Source: Solirubrobacterales bacterium
GTDB lineage: Bacteria; Actinomycetota; Thermoleophilia; Solirubrobacterales; 70-9
Direction of reading: 5' to 3'
Assembly: GCA_013694825.1 (NCBI GenBank)
Contig: JACDBR010000209.1
Location: 1 to 8,980 of the forward strand
DNA length: 8,980 nucleotides
The notes below the pieces were generated by a model, which saw nothing but the letters and a program-made list of their open reading frames with translations, made no database searches and had not been told where the DNA came from. This document shows, piece after piece, positions 1 through 5,637 of the stretch (position 1 is the stretch's first letter; every line of letters starts with the position of its first letter). Made by a program: the position numbers and the translations under genes.

Positions 1-1
1 C

Positions 2-916
2 TCCAACCTGACATTCGATGTCCGGGATGCCGTCGGCGGGCGCTGGGTGCTGCGCCGCCCGCCGCTGGGCGAGCGTCTCGCCTCGGCTCACGACATGGGC
101 CGCGAGCAGCGGATCGTCTCGGCGCTAGTCGCCTCGCAGGTGCCGGTTCCGCCCGTGACCGGGTTCTGCGAGGACGAGTCGGTCAACGGCGCGCCGTTCT
201 ACGTCATGGAGTTCGTCTCGGGCCCGATCTTGCGCACTCGGGGCGATGCCGACGAGCACTTCGACGCGTCGGGACGCAAGGCGATCGGCGATCGGGTGGT
301 CGAGACGCTGGTCGCGATCCATTCGGTCGACCCCGACGCCGCCGGGCTCGGCGAGCTGGGCCGAAAGCAGGACTACGTCGCCCGTCAGCTGCGCCGCTGG
401 AATGGCCAGTGGGAGCGCTCGCAGACCCGTCCCCTGGCGCTGATCGACGAGTTGCACGAGCGTTTGAGCGCTCGGATACCCGAGCAGGGGCCGGCCCGGA
501 TCGTGCACGGCGACTACCGGCTCGACAACCTGATCGTCTCGGCCGGGGGCGACGTGGCCGCGGTCCTCGACTGGGAGCTCTGCACGCTCGGCGATCCGCT
601 CGCTGACCTCGGCCTGCTGCTGGTCTACTGGGCTCGGCCCGGCGACGGATTCGCGCCGCTGGCCGACGCGCCGACCCTGGCCGAGGGCTTCCCCGAGCGC
701 GAGCGCATCCGCGACCTCTACGCCCAGCGCTCCGGTCGCGATCTCTCAGAGCTCGAGTTCTACGTAGCGCTCGGCTACTGGAAGCTGGCGATCATTCTCG
801 AGGGCGTCCTGGCCCGCAACCTCGCGGGTCAATACGGGAGCTCCAGCGGGCTCGAGGACTTCGCACAGGTCGTCGAGCAGCTCGCTGAGGCAGCCGACGA
901 GGCAGAGCGAGGCTAG
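2..916 (+). CDS. Phosphotransferase family protein (APH/aminoglycoside phosphotransferase fold), 5' partial
   Basis: The reading frame is open from base 2 and ends at TAG 914-916, giving about 304 visible residues; the true start lies before the window. The first residues read SNLTFDV, matching the GG-SNLT-F/Y strand near the N-terminus of this family, so perhaps 30-40 residues are missing. Kinase-fold motifs are intact. The catalytic-loop HGDYRLDN begins at base 506, and the metal-binding DWE followed by LGDPLADLG lies about 15 residues later. The WVLRRPP and AHDMGRE strings resemble the ACAD10/11-like phosphotransferases often found near acyl-CoA dehydrogenase genes in actinobacteria, rather than true drug-resistance kinases. 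The substrate cannot be read from the sequence. The gene converges on the transporter gene and shows no link to the sulfur genes. The family call is firm; the function is unknown. Confidence 0.9.
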   Translation, partial: SNLTFDVRDAVGGRWVLRRPPLGERLASAHDMGREQRIVSALVASQVPVPPVTGFCEDESVNGAPFYVMEFVSGPILRTRGDADEHFDASGRKAIGDRVVETLVAIHSVDPDAAGLGELGRKQDYVARQLRRWNGQWERSQTRPLALIDELHERLSARIPEQGPARIVHGDYRLDNLIVSAGGDVAAVLDWELCTLGDPLADLGLLLVYWARPGDGFAPLADAPTLAEGFPERERIRDLYAQRSGRDLSELEFYVALGYWKLAIILEGVLARNLAGQYGSSSGLEDFAQVVEQLAEAADEAERG

Positions 917-924
917 GCGGAGGC

Positions 925-1839
925 TCAGCTGACCCCGGCCCCCGCCGGGTCGCCCCCGCGCTTGCCGCGTTGGCGGCGGCCGGCGAGGATCTGGGCGGCG
1001 AAGAGCATCGTCATCATCACTGCTGCGATCCCGATCGCCGGCACGACGACCGCCGGGTCCCCTTCCTTGACGATCAGCATGCAGCCCGAAGCGATCAGGA
1101 CGACGGCGAGCGTGTAGCGCAGCAAGGTCTGCGGCGCCTTGACAGAAAGGTTGGAGCCGACGATGACGCCCGGGATCGAGCCGATCAGGATGTTGGTCGC
1201 GAGCAGGAAGTCGATGTTGCCGCCGACCCAGTGAGCGATGCCCGCGGCCCAGAGCAGCACGGCGGCGTGGAAGATGTCGGTGCCGACTACGCGCTGCGGG
1301 GTGAGCCGGAAGATCGCGATCAGCGCGATCGCGATCAGCGTTCCGCTGCCGGCCGAGGTCAGGCCGATCACGAACCCGGTCAGCATCCCGGTGACGATCG
1401 CCGCGATGATGTGGCGACGGTACATGTGCATCGCTGAGCGCTCCTGGATGGTGCCGCCGAAGAACAGCGAGCGGACCAGCGTGGCTACGCCAACGACGAC
1501 GAGCGCGCCGCCGAGCATCCCGAGCACGAGCTTGTCGAGGTCCTCGCCGTAGCGGGCCTGGAGCAGCTCGATCACCCAGACGCCCGCGATCGCCGACGGT
1601 ACGCTGCCGACCGCCAGCCAGAAGGCCATGCCGCGGTGGACGGTCTTCAGCTTCAGGTGCTTGTAGCCGCCGACGGTCTTGGTGACGGCGGCGTAGAAGA
1701 TGTCGGTGCCGATGGCGGTCACCGGCGAGATCCCGAAGACGAGGATCAGCAGGGGCGTCATCAGCGACGCCCCGCCCATCCCGGTCATGCCGACGAGCAA
1801 GCCGATCCCGAAGCCGAAGATGATTATCGCTGGGTCCAT
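925..1839 (-). CDS. TauE/SafE family membrane transporter (sulfite exporter/anion permease family)
   Basis: This 304-residue integral membrane protein starts at ATG 1839; an in-frame TAG at 1849-1851 rules out a much longer N-terminus. It has the family's two-repeat design. The first half carries GLLVGMTGMGG (about 13-23) and GTDIF (44-48). The second half carries GMLTGFVIGLTSAGSG (about 151-166) and GTDIF again (186-190). Most of the chain is hydrophobic, consistent with about eight membrane helices, and it ends in a basic, Gly-rich cytosolic tail from about residue 287. Family members move sulfite, sulfonates, sulfoacetate, sulfate or other organic anions. Lying next to an Rrf2 regulator and near a sulfate-reduction operon, a sulfur-anion role is likely, but neither direction nor substrate can be read. 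No strong Shine-Dalgarno sequence precedes the start. A candidate operator lies about 40 bases upstream. Confidence 0.93.
   Translation of the reverse strand: MDPAIIIFGFGIGLLVGMTGMGGASLMTPLLILVFGISPVTAIGTDIFYAAVTKTVGGYKHLKLKTVHRGMAFWLAVGSVPSAIAGVWVIELLQARYGEDLDKLVLGMLGGALVVVGVATLVRSLFFGGTIQERSAMHMYRRHIIAAIVTGMLTGFVIGLTSAGSGTLIAIALIAIFRLTPQRVVGTDIFHAAVLLWAAGIAHWVGGNIDFLLATNILIGSIPGVIVGSNLSVKAPQTLLRYTLAVVLIASGCMLIVKEGDPAVVVPAIGIAAVMMTMLFAAQILAGRRQRGKRGGDPAGAGVS
931..951. terminator. Weak GC hairpin at the convergent gene ends
   Basis: GACCC-C-GGC and GCCGGGTC can pair as an 8-bp stem with one bulged C around a CCCC loop, 15 bases after the phosphotransferase stop. It sits inside the last codons of the transporter gene and has no T-tract, so it would at best be a non-canonical terminator for the plus-strand gene. 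Confidence 0.25.
1312..1341. repeat. 15-bp tandem duplication inside the transporter gene
   Basis: Two adjacent copies of GATCGCGATCAGCG(C/T) differ only at the last base (1312-1326 and 1327-1341). Each holds the 10-bp palindrome GATCGCGATC. On the coding strand the pair encodes the LIAIA-LIAIF stretch of a membrane helix in the second half of the TauE/SafE protein. The 15-base period keeps the frame, so it is either a small in-frame duplication or a product of Ile/Ala/Leu codon bias. Confidence 0.7.
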
Positions 1840-1877
1840 GAGGGCGCGCTAAGAGGGACCTGCCGCCTGGAACCTTT

Positions 1878-1890
1878 CCTAGCGACTAGG
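1878..1890. promoter_or_regulatory. Inverted repeat CCTAG-CGA-CTAGG, candidate operator upstream of the transporter gene
   Basis: A perfect 5-bp inverted repeat with a 3-base spacer lies 38 bases upstream of the transporter ATG, in the 146-base gap (1840-1985) between the transporter start and the Rrf2 gene end. On the minus strand it overlaps TTGACC (1889-1894), a good match to a -35 hexamer, although I see no convincing -10 box 16-18 bases further on. A palindrome over a -35 box is a common repressor arrangement. The adjacent Rrf2 protein is the obvious candidate ligand, but this is inference. I see nothing else in the gap. Confidence 0.4.
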
Positions 1891-1985
1891 TCAAGAAGAA
1901 TGCGTCGAGTCGGTGATGATAGCGGCTAGCGCGGGGATTCGCGGTCGAGCGGCCGATCATGGGGGCGCGCTGTCGGCCGGCACGT

Positions 1986-2444
1986 CTAGCGCGCCCGCCA
2001 AGCCTCCGGGTTGGTCAGCATCGCGTCGATCTGCCAGGGGAGCTGGTCCTCGACGATGTCCTCGAGGGTCACCCCCTCGAGCACGCTTCGCAGGTTGTGG
2101 CGCACCGCCACCCAGACGTCTCGCAGGCGCTGCGCTGCGCCCGGGTAGTGGAGCTCCTCCGGCGCGTTCTCGTGGATGTTCGCGAGCGGTCCCTCGACCG
2201 CGCGGATCACGTCGGCGACGTTGATCTCCGACGCCGGGCGGGCCAGCCAGTAGCCCCCGCGAGCGCCTCGGCGGGCTCGCACCAGCCCGGCGTGCTTGAG
2301 CTGGAGCAGGATGTGCTCGAGGAAGTGAAGCGGGATGTCCTGGGCGTTCGCCAGTTGCTCGCCCTTGACCGGCTCCCCCTCGGGCGCGGCTGCCATCTCG
2401 AGCGCGGCCCGGACCGCGTAGTCGGCTTTGGCGCTGATCCTCAC
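1986..2444 (-). CDS. Rrf2 family transcriptional regulator, cysteine-free (CymR-like)
   Basis: The 152-residue protein starts at GTG 2444, the only usable start because an in-frame TGA lies four codons upstream. It has the Rrf2 signature MRISAKADYAVRAALEMA, a helix-turn-helix over about residues 28-55 (QLANAQDIPLHFLEHILLQL), and the wing RRGARGGYWLARPASEI followed by AVEGPL. Length is normal for the family. IscR, NsrR and RsrR bind an Fe-S cluster through cysteines after the wing; this protein has no cysteine at all. It is therefore unlikely to hold a cluster in the IscR manner and looks more like CymR, which senses cysteine supply through the cysteine synthase complex. It is divergent from the PHP gene and upstream of the transporter gene, placing it where a regulator of sulfur genes is expected. 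The target is inferred. Confidence 0.92.
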   Translation of the reverse strand: MRISAKADYAVRAALEMAAAPEGEPVKGEQLANAQDIPLHFLEHILLQLKHAGLVRARRGARGGYWLARPASEINVADVIRAVEGPLANIHENAPEELHYPGAAQRLRDVWVAVRHNLRSVLEGVTLEDIVEDQLPWQIDAMLTNPEAWRAR

Positions 2445-2499
2445 CGACCCATGATCTCACTTGAACTGGCTTCGGGCTGGCGCTCGCCGCCTCAGGCCG

Positions 2500-2511
2500 A
2501 CTCTCTAGAGT
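2500..2511 (+). promoter_or_regulatory. Candidate -10 box TAGAGT for a leaderless mRNA, inside an ACTCT-CT-AGAGT palindrome
   Basis: TAGAGT (2506-2511) fits the actinobacterial TANNNT -10 pattern and ends 8 bases before the GTG start at 2520, where transcription would begin at or beside the start codon. No Shine-Dalgarno sequence lies between them. The box forms the right side of an inverted repeat, ACTCT (2500-2504) and AGAGT (2507-2511), which could be an operator. No clear -35 hexamer is visible. Confidence 0.45.
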
Positions 2512-2519
2512 GCCGCGCC

Positions 2520-3338
2520 GTGATCGATCTCCAGTCGCACTCCACAGTCTCCGACGGACAGCTAGAGCCGGCCGACGTCGCCCGCGCCGCCGCCGAGGCC
2601 GGCATCACCGTGATGGCCCTGACCGACCACGACGGCGTGGCCGGCGTGCGCGAGGCCACCCGGGAGGCCGAGCAGGCGGGGATCCAGAACGTCCCGGCGG
2701 TCGAGATGTCGTGCGTCCACCGCTATTCGGAGGACCTGCACATCTGCGGCTACTGGATCGACCTGGAGGCGATTCAGCCCGCCTGCGACCACGCTCAGCA
2801 GGAGCGGGTCGACCGCGCCAAGGAGATCATCCGTCGGCTGAACGAGCACGGCGTCGACGTCAGCTTCGAGCAAGCGGTCGAGAAGGCCGGAGCCGCAGAC
2901 GCGATCGGCCGCCCCCACATCGCCAGGGCGGCCGGCGCGGGGCCGGACCTGGGGCCGTTCTTCGAGGAGTACCTCGTGCCCGGCGCCAAGGCCTTCGTCT
3001 CGCGCGGTTGGCCGAGTGCCGAGGAGGCCGTGCGGCTGATCCACGAGGCGGGTGGGGTCGCCGTCGTCGCCCATCCCTACTGGGACGTCAAGGACCCCGC
3101 CCAGGTCCGCGACCTGGTCGACAGCCTGGCGCGCGACGTCGGCCTCGACGGGATCGAGAGCTTCTACCCGCCCCACACCGCCGAGCAGACCAAGCACTGC
3201 CTCGAGCTCTGCGAGGAGTTCGGCCTGGTGCCGACGGCCTCGTCGGATTACCACGGCCCGACCCACAAGACCTTCTCGCGCTGGGGCGCCTACGACACCT
3301 ACGGGTTGGGCGAGCCGCGGGTGCCGGAGAAGCCTTAG
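2520..3338 (+). CDS. PHP domain metal-dependent phosphoesterase (TrpH/YciV-like)
   Basis: I place the start at GTG 2520, giving 272 residues beginning MIDLQSHSTVSDG, where PHP domains normally begin. The frame stays open further upstream, with an ATG at 2451, but that stretch shows no homology and runs back antisense to the Rrf2 gene. PHP metal-site residues are visible: H7, D12, H37 in LTDHD, E62, H74, H133 in GRPHIA, H185 in VVAHPYW, and D243/H245 in SSDYHG. The first histidine of the usual DLHxHS motif is Gln5 here. Relatives of this single-domain TrpH/YciV type remove phosphate from 3',5'-nucleoside bisphosphates such as pAp, or act as 5'-3' exonucleases on short RNA. Beside sulfate-activation genes, clearing pAp made from PAPS is an attractive role, but it is inferred. 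The gene is divergent from the Rrf2 gene and converges on the queuosine-salvage gene with a 15-base gap. Confidence 0.88.
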   Translation: MIDLQSHSTVSDGQLEPADVARAAAEAGITVMALTDHDGVAGVREATREAEQAGIQNVPAVEMSCVHRYSEDLHICGYWIDLEAIQPACDHAQQERVDRAKEIIRRLNEHGVDVSFEQAVEKAGAADAIGRPHIARAAGAGPDLGPFFEEYLVPGAKAFVSRGWPSAEEAVRLIHEAGGVAVVAHPYWDVKDPAQVRDLVDSLARDVGLDGIESFYPPHTAEQTKHCLELCEEFGLVPTASSDYHGPTHKTFSRWGAYDTYGLGEPRVPEKP

Positions 3339-3353
3339 CGCGCGACGCGCCCC

Positions 3354-4166
3354 TCAGTAAGCCGTCGTCCGGGAACGGTGGCGGGGGCGCGCCTTGTAGC
3401 CCGGGTCGCGGCCGCGGTTCCAGAGCAGCTCGTCGAGCTCGTGGGCGCTTGCGCTCGGGATCGCCGCGGCGAGCAGCTCGACCGCGTGGACCGCGCAGGC
3501 GCGGATCTCGACCTCCTCGGGCGAGCCGTGCTCGATCAGCTCCTCGCGCTCGATCCGAGCGTCGAGCTCGGAATCGAACCGCAGGACGCCGTCCAGCTTC
3601 AGCACGTGCGGGATCAGGTTGTCGGCGAACAGGGTGAGGCGATCGAGGTCCGGATCGGATCGAGCGCCGGCACGGTTCAAGTCGGCGACGGCGATCTGCG
3701 CGCGCTTGAAGATCGGCACGGTCTCGCCGTCGTGGACCGAGCGGTCCTCGAACCATGTCCAGCCGGCGAGCGTCTGGACGGCCGCGCCCGCCGAGTCGCC
3801 GAGCGCTCGGGAGAGCTCGAGGTGGCCACCGGCACTCCCTGCCTGGGCGCCCAGCTCCCGCAGCGCAGCCGCGAACGGCGCCATCAGCTCGTGCCCGGGA
3901 TCCTGGCCGAGGACCGCGGCGACCTCGGCCGGCTCGATCGCCACCAGATTGGCGGGCTCCCAGGCGCCGCGCTCGCGGAACCGATCCTCGAGCGCCGCCA
4001 TCATCGTCTCCGAGCCCGACAGCCCCGGCCGCTTGCGGATCGTCGGCCACCAACCCGAACCGAAGTTGATCGCGTTGAAGCAGAGCGCGTAGGCCGCGCG
4101 GTCGGCTAGCGGCTGGTCGGCGAGGACCAGCCCGCGCTCGCCGAAGTTCGCGAGATCCTCGGCCAA
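3354..4166 (-). CDS. Queuosine salvage protein, DUF2419/Q_salvage family (queuosine 5'-phosphate N-glycosidase, Qng1-like)
   Basis: Family members cleave queuosine 5'-monophosphate to release queuine for tRNA modification. Strings typical of the family run in order from TTG 4166: FNAINFGSGWWPTIRKRPGL (about 30-49), WFEDRSVHDGETVPIFKRAQ with IAVADL, LFADNLIPHVLKLDGVLRFD, EEVEIRACAVHAVELL, DELLW, and a C-terminal HRSRTTAY. From TTG 4166 the chain is 270 residues, but homology continues upstream in frame to the stop at 4278-4280 (see the next entry), so the real N-terminus is probably longer. This TTG is used only because it is the most upstream ATG/GTG/TTG codon in the frame. It is the last gene on the minus strand after plsC, with about 100-210 bases between them depending on the start, so it may have its own promoter. 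It shows no direct link to sulfur metabolism. Confidence 0.85.
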   Translation of the reverse strand: MAEDLANFGERGLVLADQPLADRAAYALCFNAINFGSGWWPTIRKRPGLSGSETMMAALEDRFRERGAWEPANLVAIEPAEVAAVLGQDPGHELMAPFAAALRELGAQAGSAGGHLELSRALGDSAGAAVQTLAGWTWFEDRSVHDGETVPIFKRAQIAVADLNRAGARSDPDLDRLTLFADNLIPHVLKLDGVLRFDSELDARIEREELIEHGSPEEVEIRACAVHAVELLAAAIPSASAHELDELLWNRGRDPGYKARPRHRSRTTAY

Positions 4167-4277
4167 CGCGGCCGCGTAGGGCTCGATTTCGTCTTGCTCG
4201 ACGCGGATGAACTTCGCCCGCCCGGCTACCCCCGCGCAGGCCTGCCTGATCTCGTCGAGAAGCGCGATCGCCCCAGG
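4167..4277 (-). other. In-frame N-terminal coding extension of the queuosine-salvage gene without a canonical start
   Basis: These 37 codons lie between the in-frame TAG (4278-4280) and TTG 4166. They read PGAIALLDEIRQACAGVAGR, then AKFIRVEQDEIEPYAAA, which resembles the expected N-terminus of the family (a helix with a V-R-x-x-C/A pattern, then an I-x-x-Y-A helix). No ATG, GTG or TTG occurs in the stretch. Either a rare start such as ATC 4268 is used, or the true start was lost through a frameshift or sequencing error near 4270-4290. TAGCCT (4275-4280, minus strand) six bases before ATC 4268 could be a -10 box for a leaderless start, but this is weak. Confidence 0.55.
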
Positions 4278-4280
4278 CTA

Positions 4281-4380
4281 GGTGGGCGTGGTGCGCCCGA
4301 CCGATCCGGGGCGCTCTTGGTCGCGAGGGTGCGCCGCCGCGGGCCCCTGCGGATTGAAGCAGGACTCCGAGCTGGTGCCG
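4281..4380. other. Intergenic spacer between plsC and the queuosine-salvage gene
   Basis: This is the only sizeable gap on the minus strand downstream of the sulfur genes. It holds a short perfect hairpin, GGGCG-TGGTG-CGCCC (4284-4298), just before the queuosine-salvage frame. It has no T-run, so it is a weak terminator candidate for the upstream operon at best. I see no clear promoter in it. Confidence 0.4.
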
Positions 4381-5025
4381 CTACTTGCGCCGTCGCCCGA
4401 TCCGCGCGAACGGCGCCCCGGCGCGGATCTCGCGGATCAGCCGGGCCGAGAACTCGGCCGGCTCCTCGCCTGGCTTCAGCCCGCCCTCGGCAGGGCGAAA
4501 GAAGCGGATCGCCGCTTCGGGGCGCTTCGGGAAGCGGACGAAGTCGGTCGTGCCGACCACCGAGCAGCAGACGATCTCGGCCTCGGGGACGCGGGCGGCT
4601 AGGCGGCCGATCCCGCTTCGCGGGCGGAGCTCGCCACCGCGCGAGCGGGTGCCCTCGGGAAAGATCCCGATGCAGGCGCCGTCGCGGAGCTCGCGCACGG
4701 CGCTGTCGAGAGCGTCCGCGTCGCCGGCGCCGCGCTCGATCGGGATCTGGCCCATCCCGTTGAGGACCCAGCCGAGGCCCGGGGTGTCCCAGAGCTGCAC
4801 CTTGGCGAGCGCGCGGACCTGGCGTACCGGCAGGGCCGCCGCGCCGATCGACACGGTGTCCCAGTAGGAGTCGTGGTTGGCCGCCAGCAACACGGGGCCG
4901 GCGGCGGGCAGGCTCTCCAGTCCGGAGACCCGCAGCCTCCCCCAGCGCTCGACCACGAAGCCGCTGGCCCCGATCGCGGCGCGATAGGTGCGAGTGAAAC
5001 CCCCGGAGGCCGGCCCGTCGCTCAA
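4381..5025 (-). CDS. 1-acyl-sn-glycerol-3-phosphate acyltransferase family protein (PlsC-like)
   Basis: Members transfer an acyl chain to lysophosphatidate or related acceptors at the inner face of the membrane. From TTG 5025 the protein is 214 residues. It carries the acyltransferase blocks in order: NHDSYWD (H51 and D56 of the HX4D motif), GQIPIERG (92-99) and FPEGTRSRGG (122-131), the last two binding the acceptor phosphate. The usual fourth block is less clear, around CCSVVGTTDF (about 153-162). The start is uncertain. A GAGG lies about 12 bases before TTG 5025, and a shorter GTG start in the FVVERWG region (near residue 23) is possible. No long hydrophobic N-terminal anchor is seen. It follows cysC by 43 bases on the same strand, so it is probably co-transcribed although its job in lipid synthesis is unrelated. 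The specific acceptor is unknown. Confidence 0.87.
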   Translation of the reverse strand: MSDGPASGGFTRTYRAAIGASGFVVERWGRLRVSGLESLPAAGPVLLAANHDSYWDTVSIGAAALPVRQVRALAKVQLWDTPGLGWVLNGMGQIPIERGAGDADALDSAVRELRDGACIGIFPEGTRSRGGELRPRSGIGRLAARVPEAEIVCCSVVGTTDFVRFPKRPEAAIRFFRPAEGGLKPGEEPAEFSARLIREIRAGAPFARIGRRRK

Positions 5026-5068
5026 TTTCAGAAACCGCCTCGCCAGGCTGCGGGGATCGCCGGGGAGG

Positions 5069-5620
5069 CTAGGACGCGACCGCGGCGGGAATGAAGCCCC
5101 GCTCCTCGAGGTAGGCGACGATCTTCTGCGCCGACTCCTCAGCGGTCTCGTCCTCGGTGTTGACCGTGATCTCGGGGCTGAGCGGCGGCTCGTAGGGATC
5201 GGAGACGCCGGTGAACTCCTTGATCTCGCCGGACCGCGCCTTGGCGTACAGGCCCTTGGTGTCGCGCTCCTCGCAGGCCTCGACGGAGGCCTCGACGTAG
5301 GCCTCGATGAAGCGCTCGCCCATCATCCCTCGCGCCTCGTCGCGGATGTCGCGGTAGGGCGAGATCGCGGCGGTGATCACCGGGACGCCGTTTCGCGACA
5401 GCAGGTCGGCGACGAAGGCGATCCGGCGGATGTTGATGTCGCGGTCCTCCTTCGAGAATCCGAGCCCCTTCGAGAGGTTCTCACGCACGATGTCACCGTC
5501 GAGCACCTCCAGCTTGGAGTCGCGGCGCCGCAGCTCGCGGACCAGCAGGTTCGTGATCGTCGTCTTGCCGGAGCCCGAGAGGCCCGTGAACCAGAGGCAG
5601 AAGCCCTTTTCGTCAGCCAT
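5069..5620 (-). CDS. cysC: Adenylylsulfate kinase (APS kinase)
   Basis: CysC phosphorylates APS at the 3'-hydroxyl to make PAPS, using ATP. The 183-residue protein is a normal-length stand-alone kinase. It shows the P-loop GLSGSGKTT (13-21), DGD (41-43) with [17 protein letters not shown] (45-61) and N63 for APS binding, AISPYR (86-91) with the conserved serine, and the lid region [15 protein letters not shown] with [10 protein letters not shown] (about 122-146). All key residues are present. The start ATG 5620 overlaps the end of sat by 8 bases and follows a strong AAAGGAG (5631-5637) at 10 bases. The operon's reductase is of the APS type, so this enzyme is not needed for sulfate reduction. 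It more likely supplies PAPS for sulfotransferases or diverts surplus APS. The assignment is firm; the physiological purpose is inferred. Confidence 0.97.
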   Translation of the reverse strand: MADEKGFCLWFTGLSGSGKTTITNLLVRELRRRDSKLEVLDGDIVRENLSKGLGFSKEDRDINIRRIAFVADLLSRNGVPVITAAISPYRDIRDEARGMMGERFIEAYVEASVEACEERDTKGLYAKARSGEIKEFTGVSDPYEPPLSPEITVNTEDETAEESAQKIVAYLEERGFIPAAVAS

Positions 5621-5637
5621 TGGACGCCGACTCCTTT
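5613..5637 (-). promoter_or_regulatory. sat/cysC junction: 8-base overlap ATGGCTGA with AAAGGAG
   Basis: The cysC ATG and the sat TGA share ATGGCTGA (5613-5620). AAAGGAG (5631-5637) lies 10 bases before the ATG, inside the last sat codons. The arrangement favours translational coupling and fixes the cysC start. Confidence 0.8.

Noticed and set aside
1959..2519. N-terminal extension of the PHP frame running back through the Rrf2 gene
   Set aside because: It is antisense to a clear Rrf2 gene and lacks homology; the PHP domain begins right after GTG 2520.
3337..3351. GCGC-rich hairpin between the PHP and queuosine-salvage gene ends as a bidirectional terminator
   Set aside because: The stem is only about 4 bp (GCGC-GAC-GCGC) with no T-run; too weak to call in GC-rich DNA.
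3378..4109. 243-codon plus-strand open frame opposite the queuosine-salvage gene
   Set aside because: Antisense shadow; no family motif, whereas the minus strand matches DUF2419 throughout.
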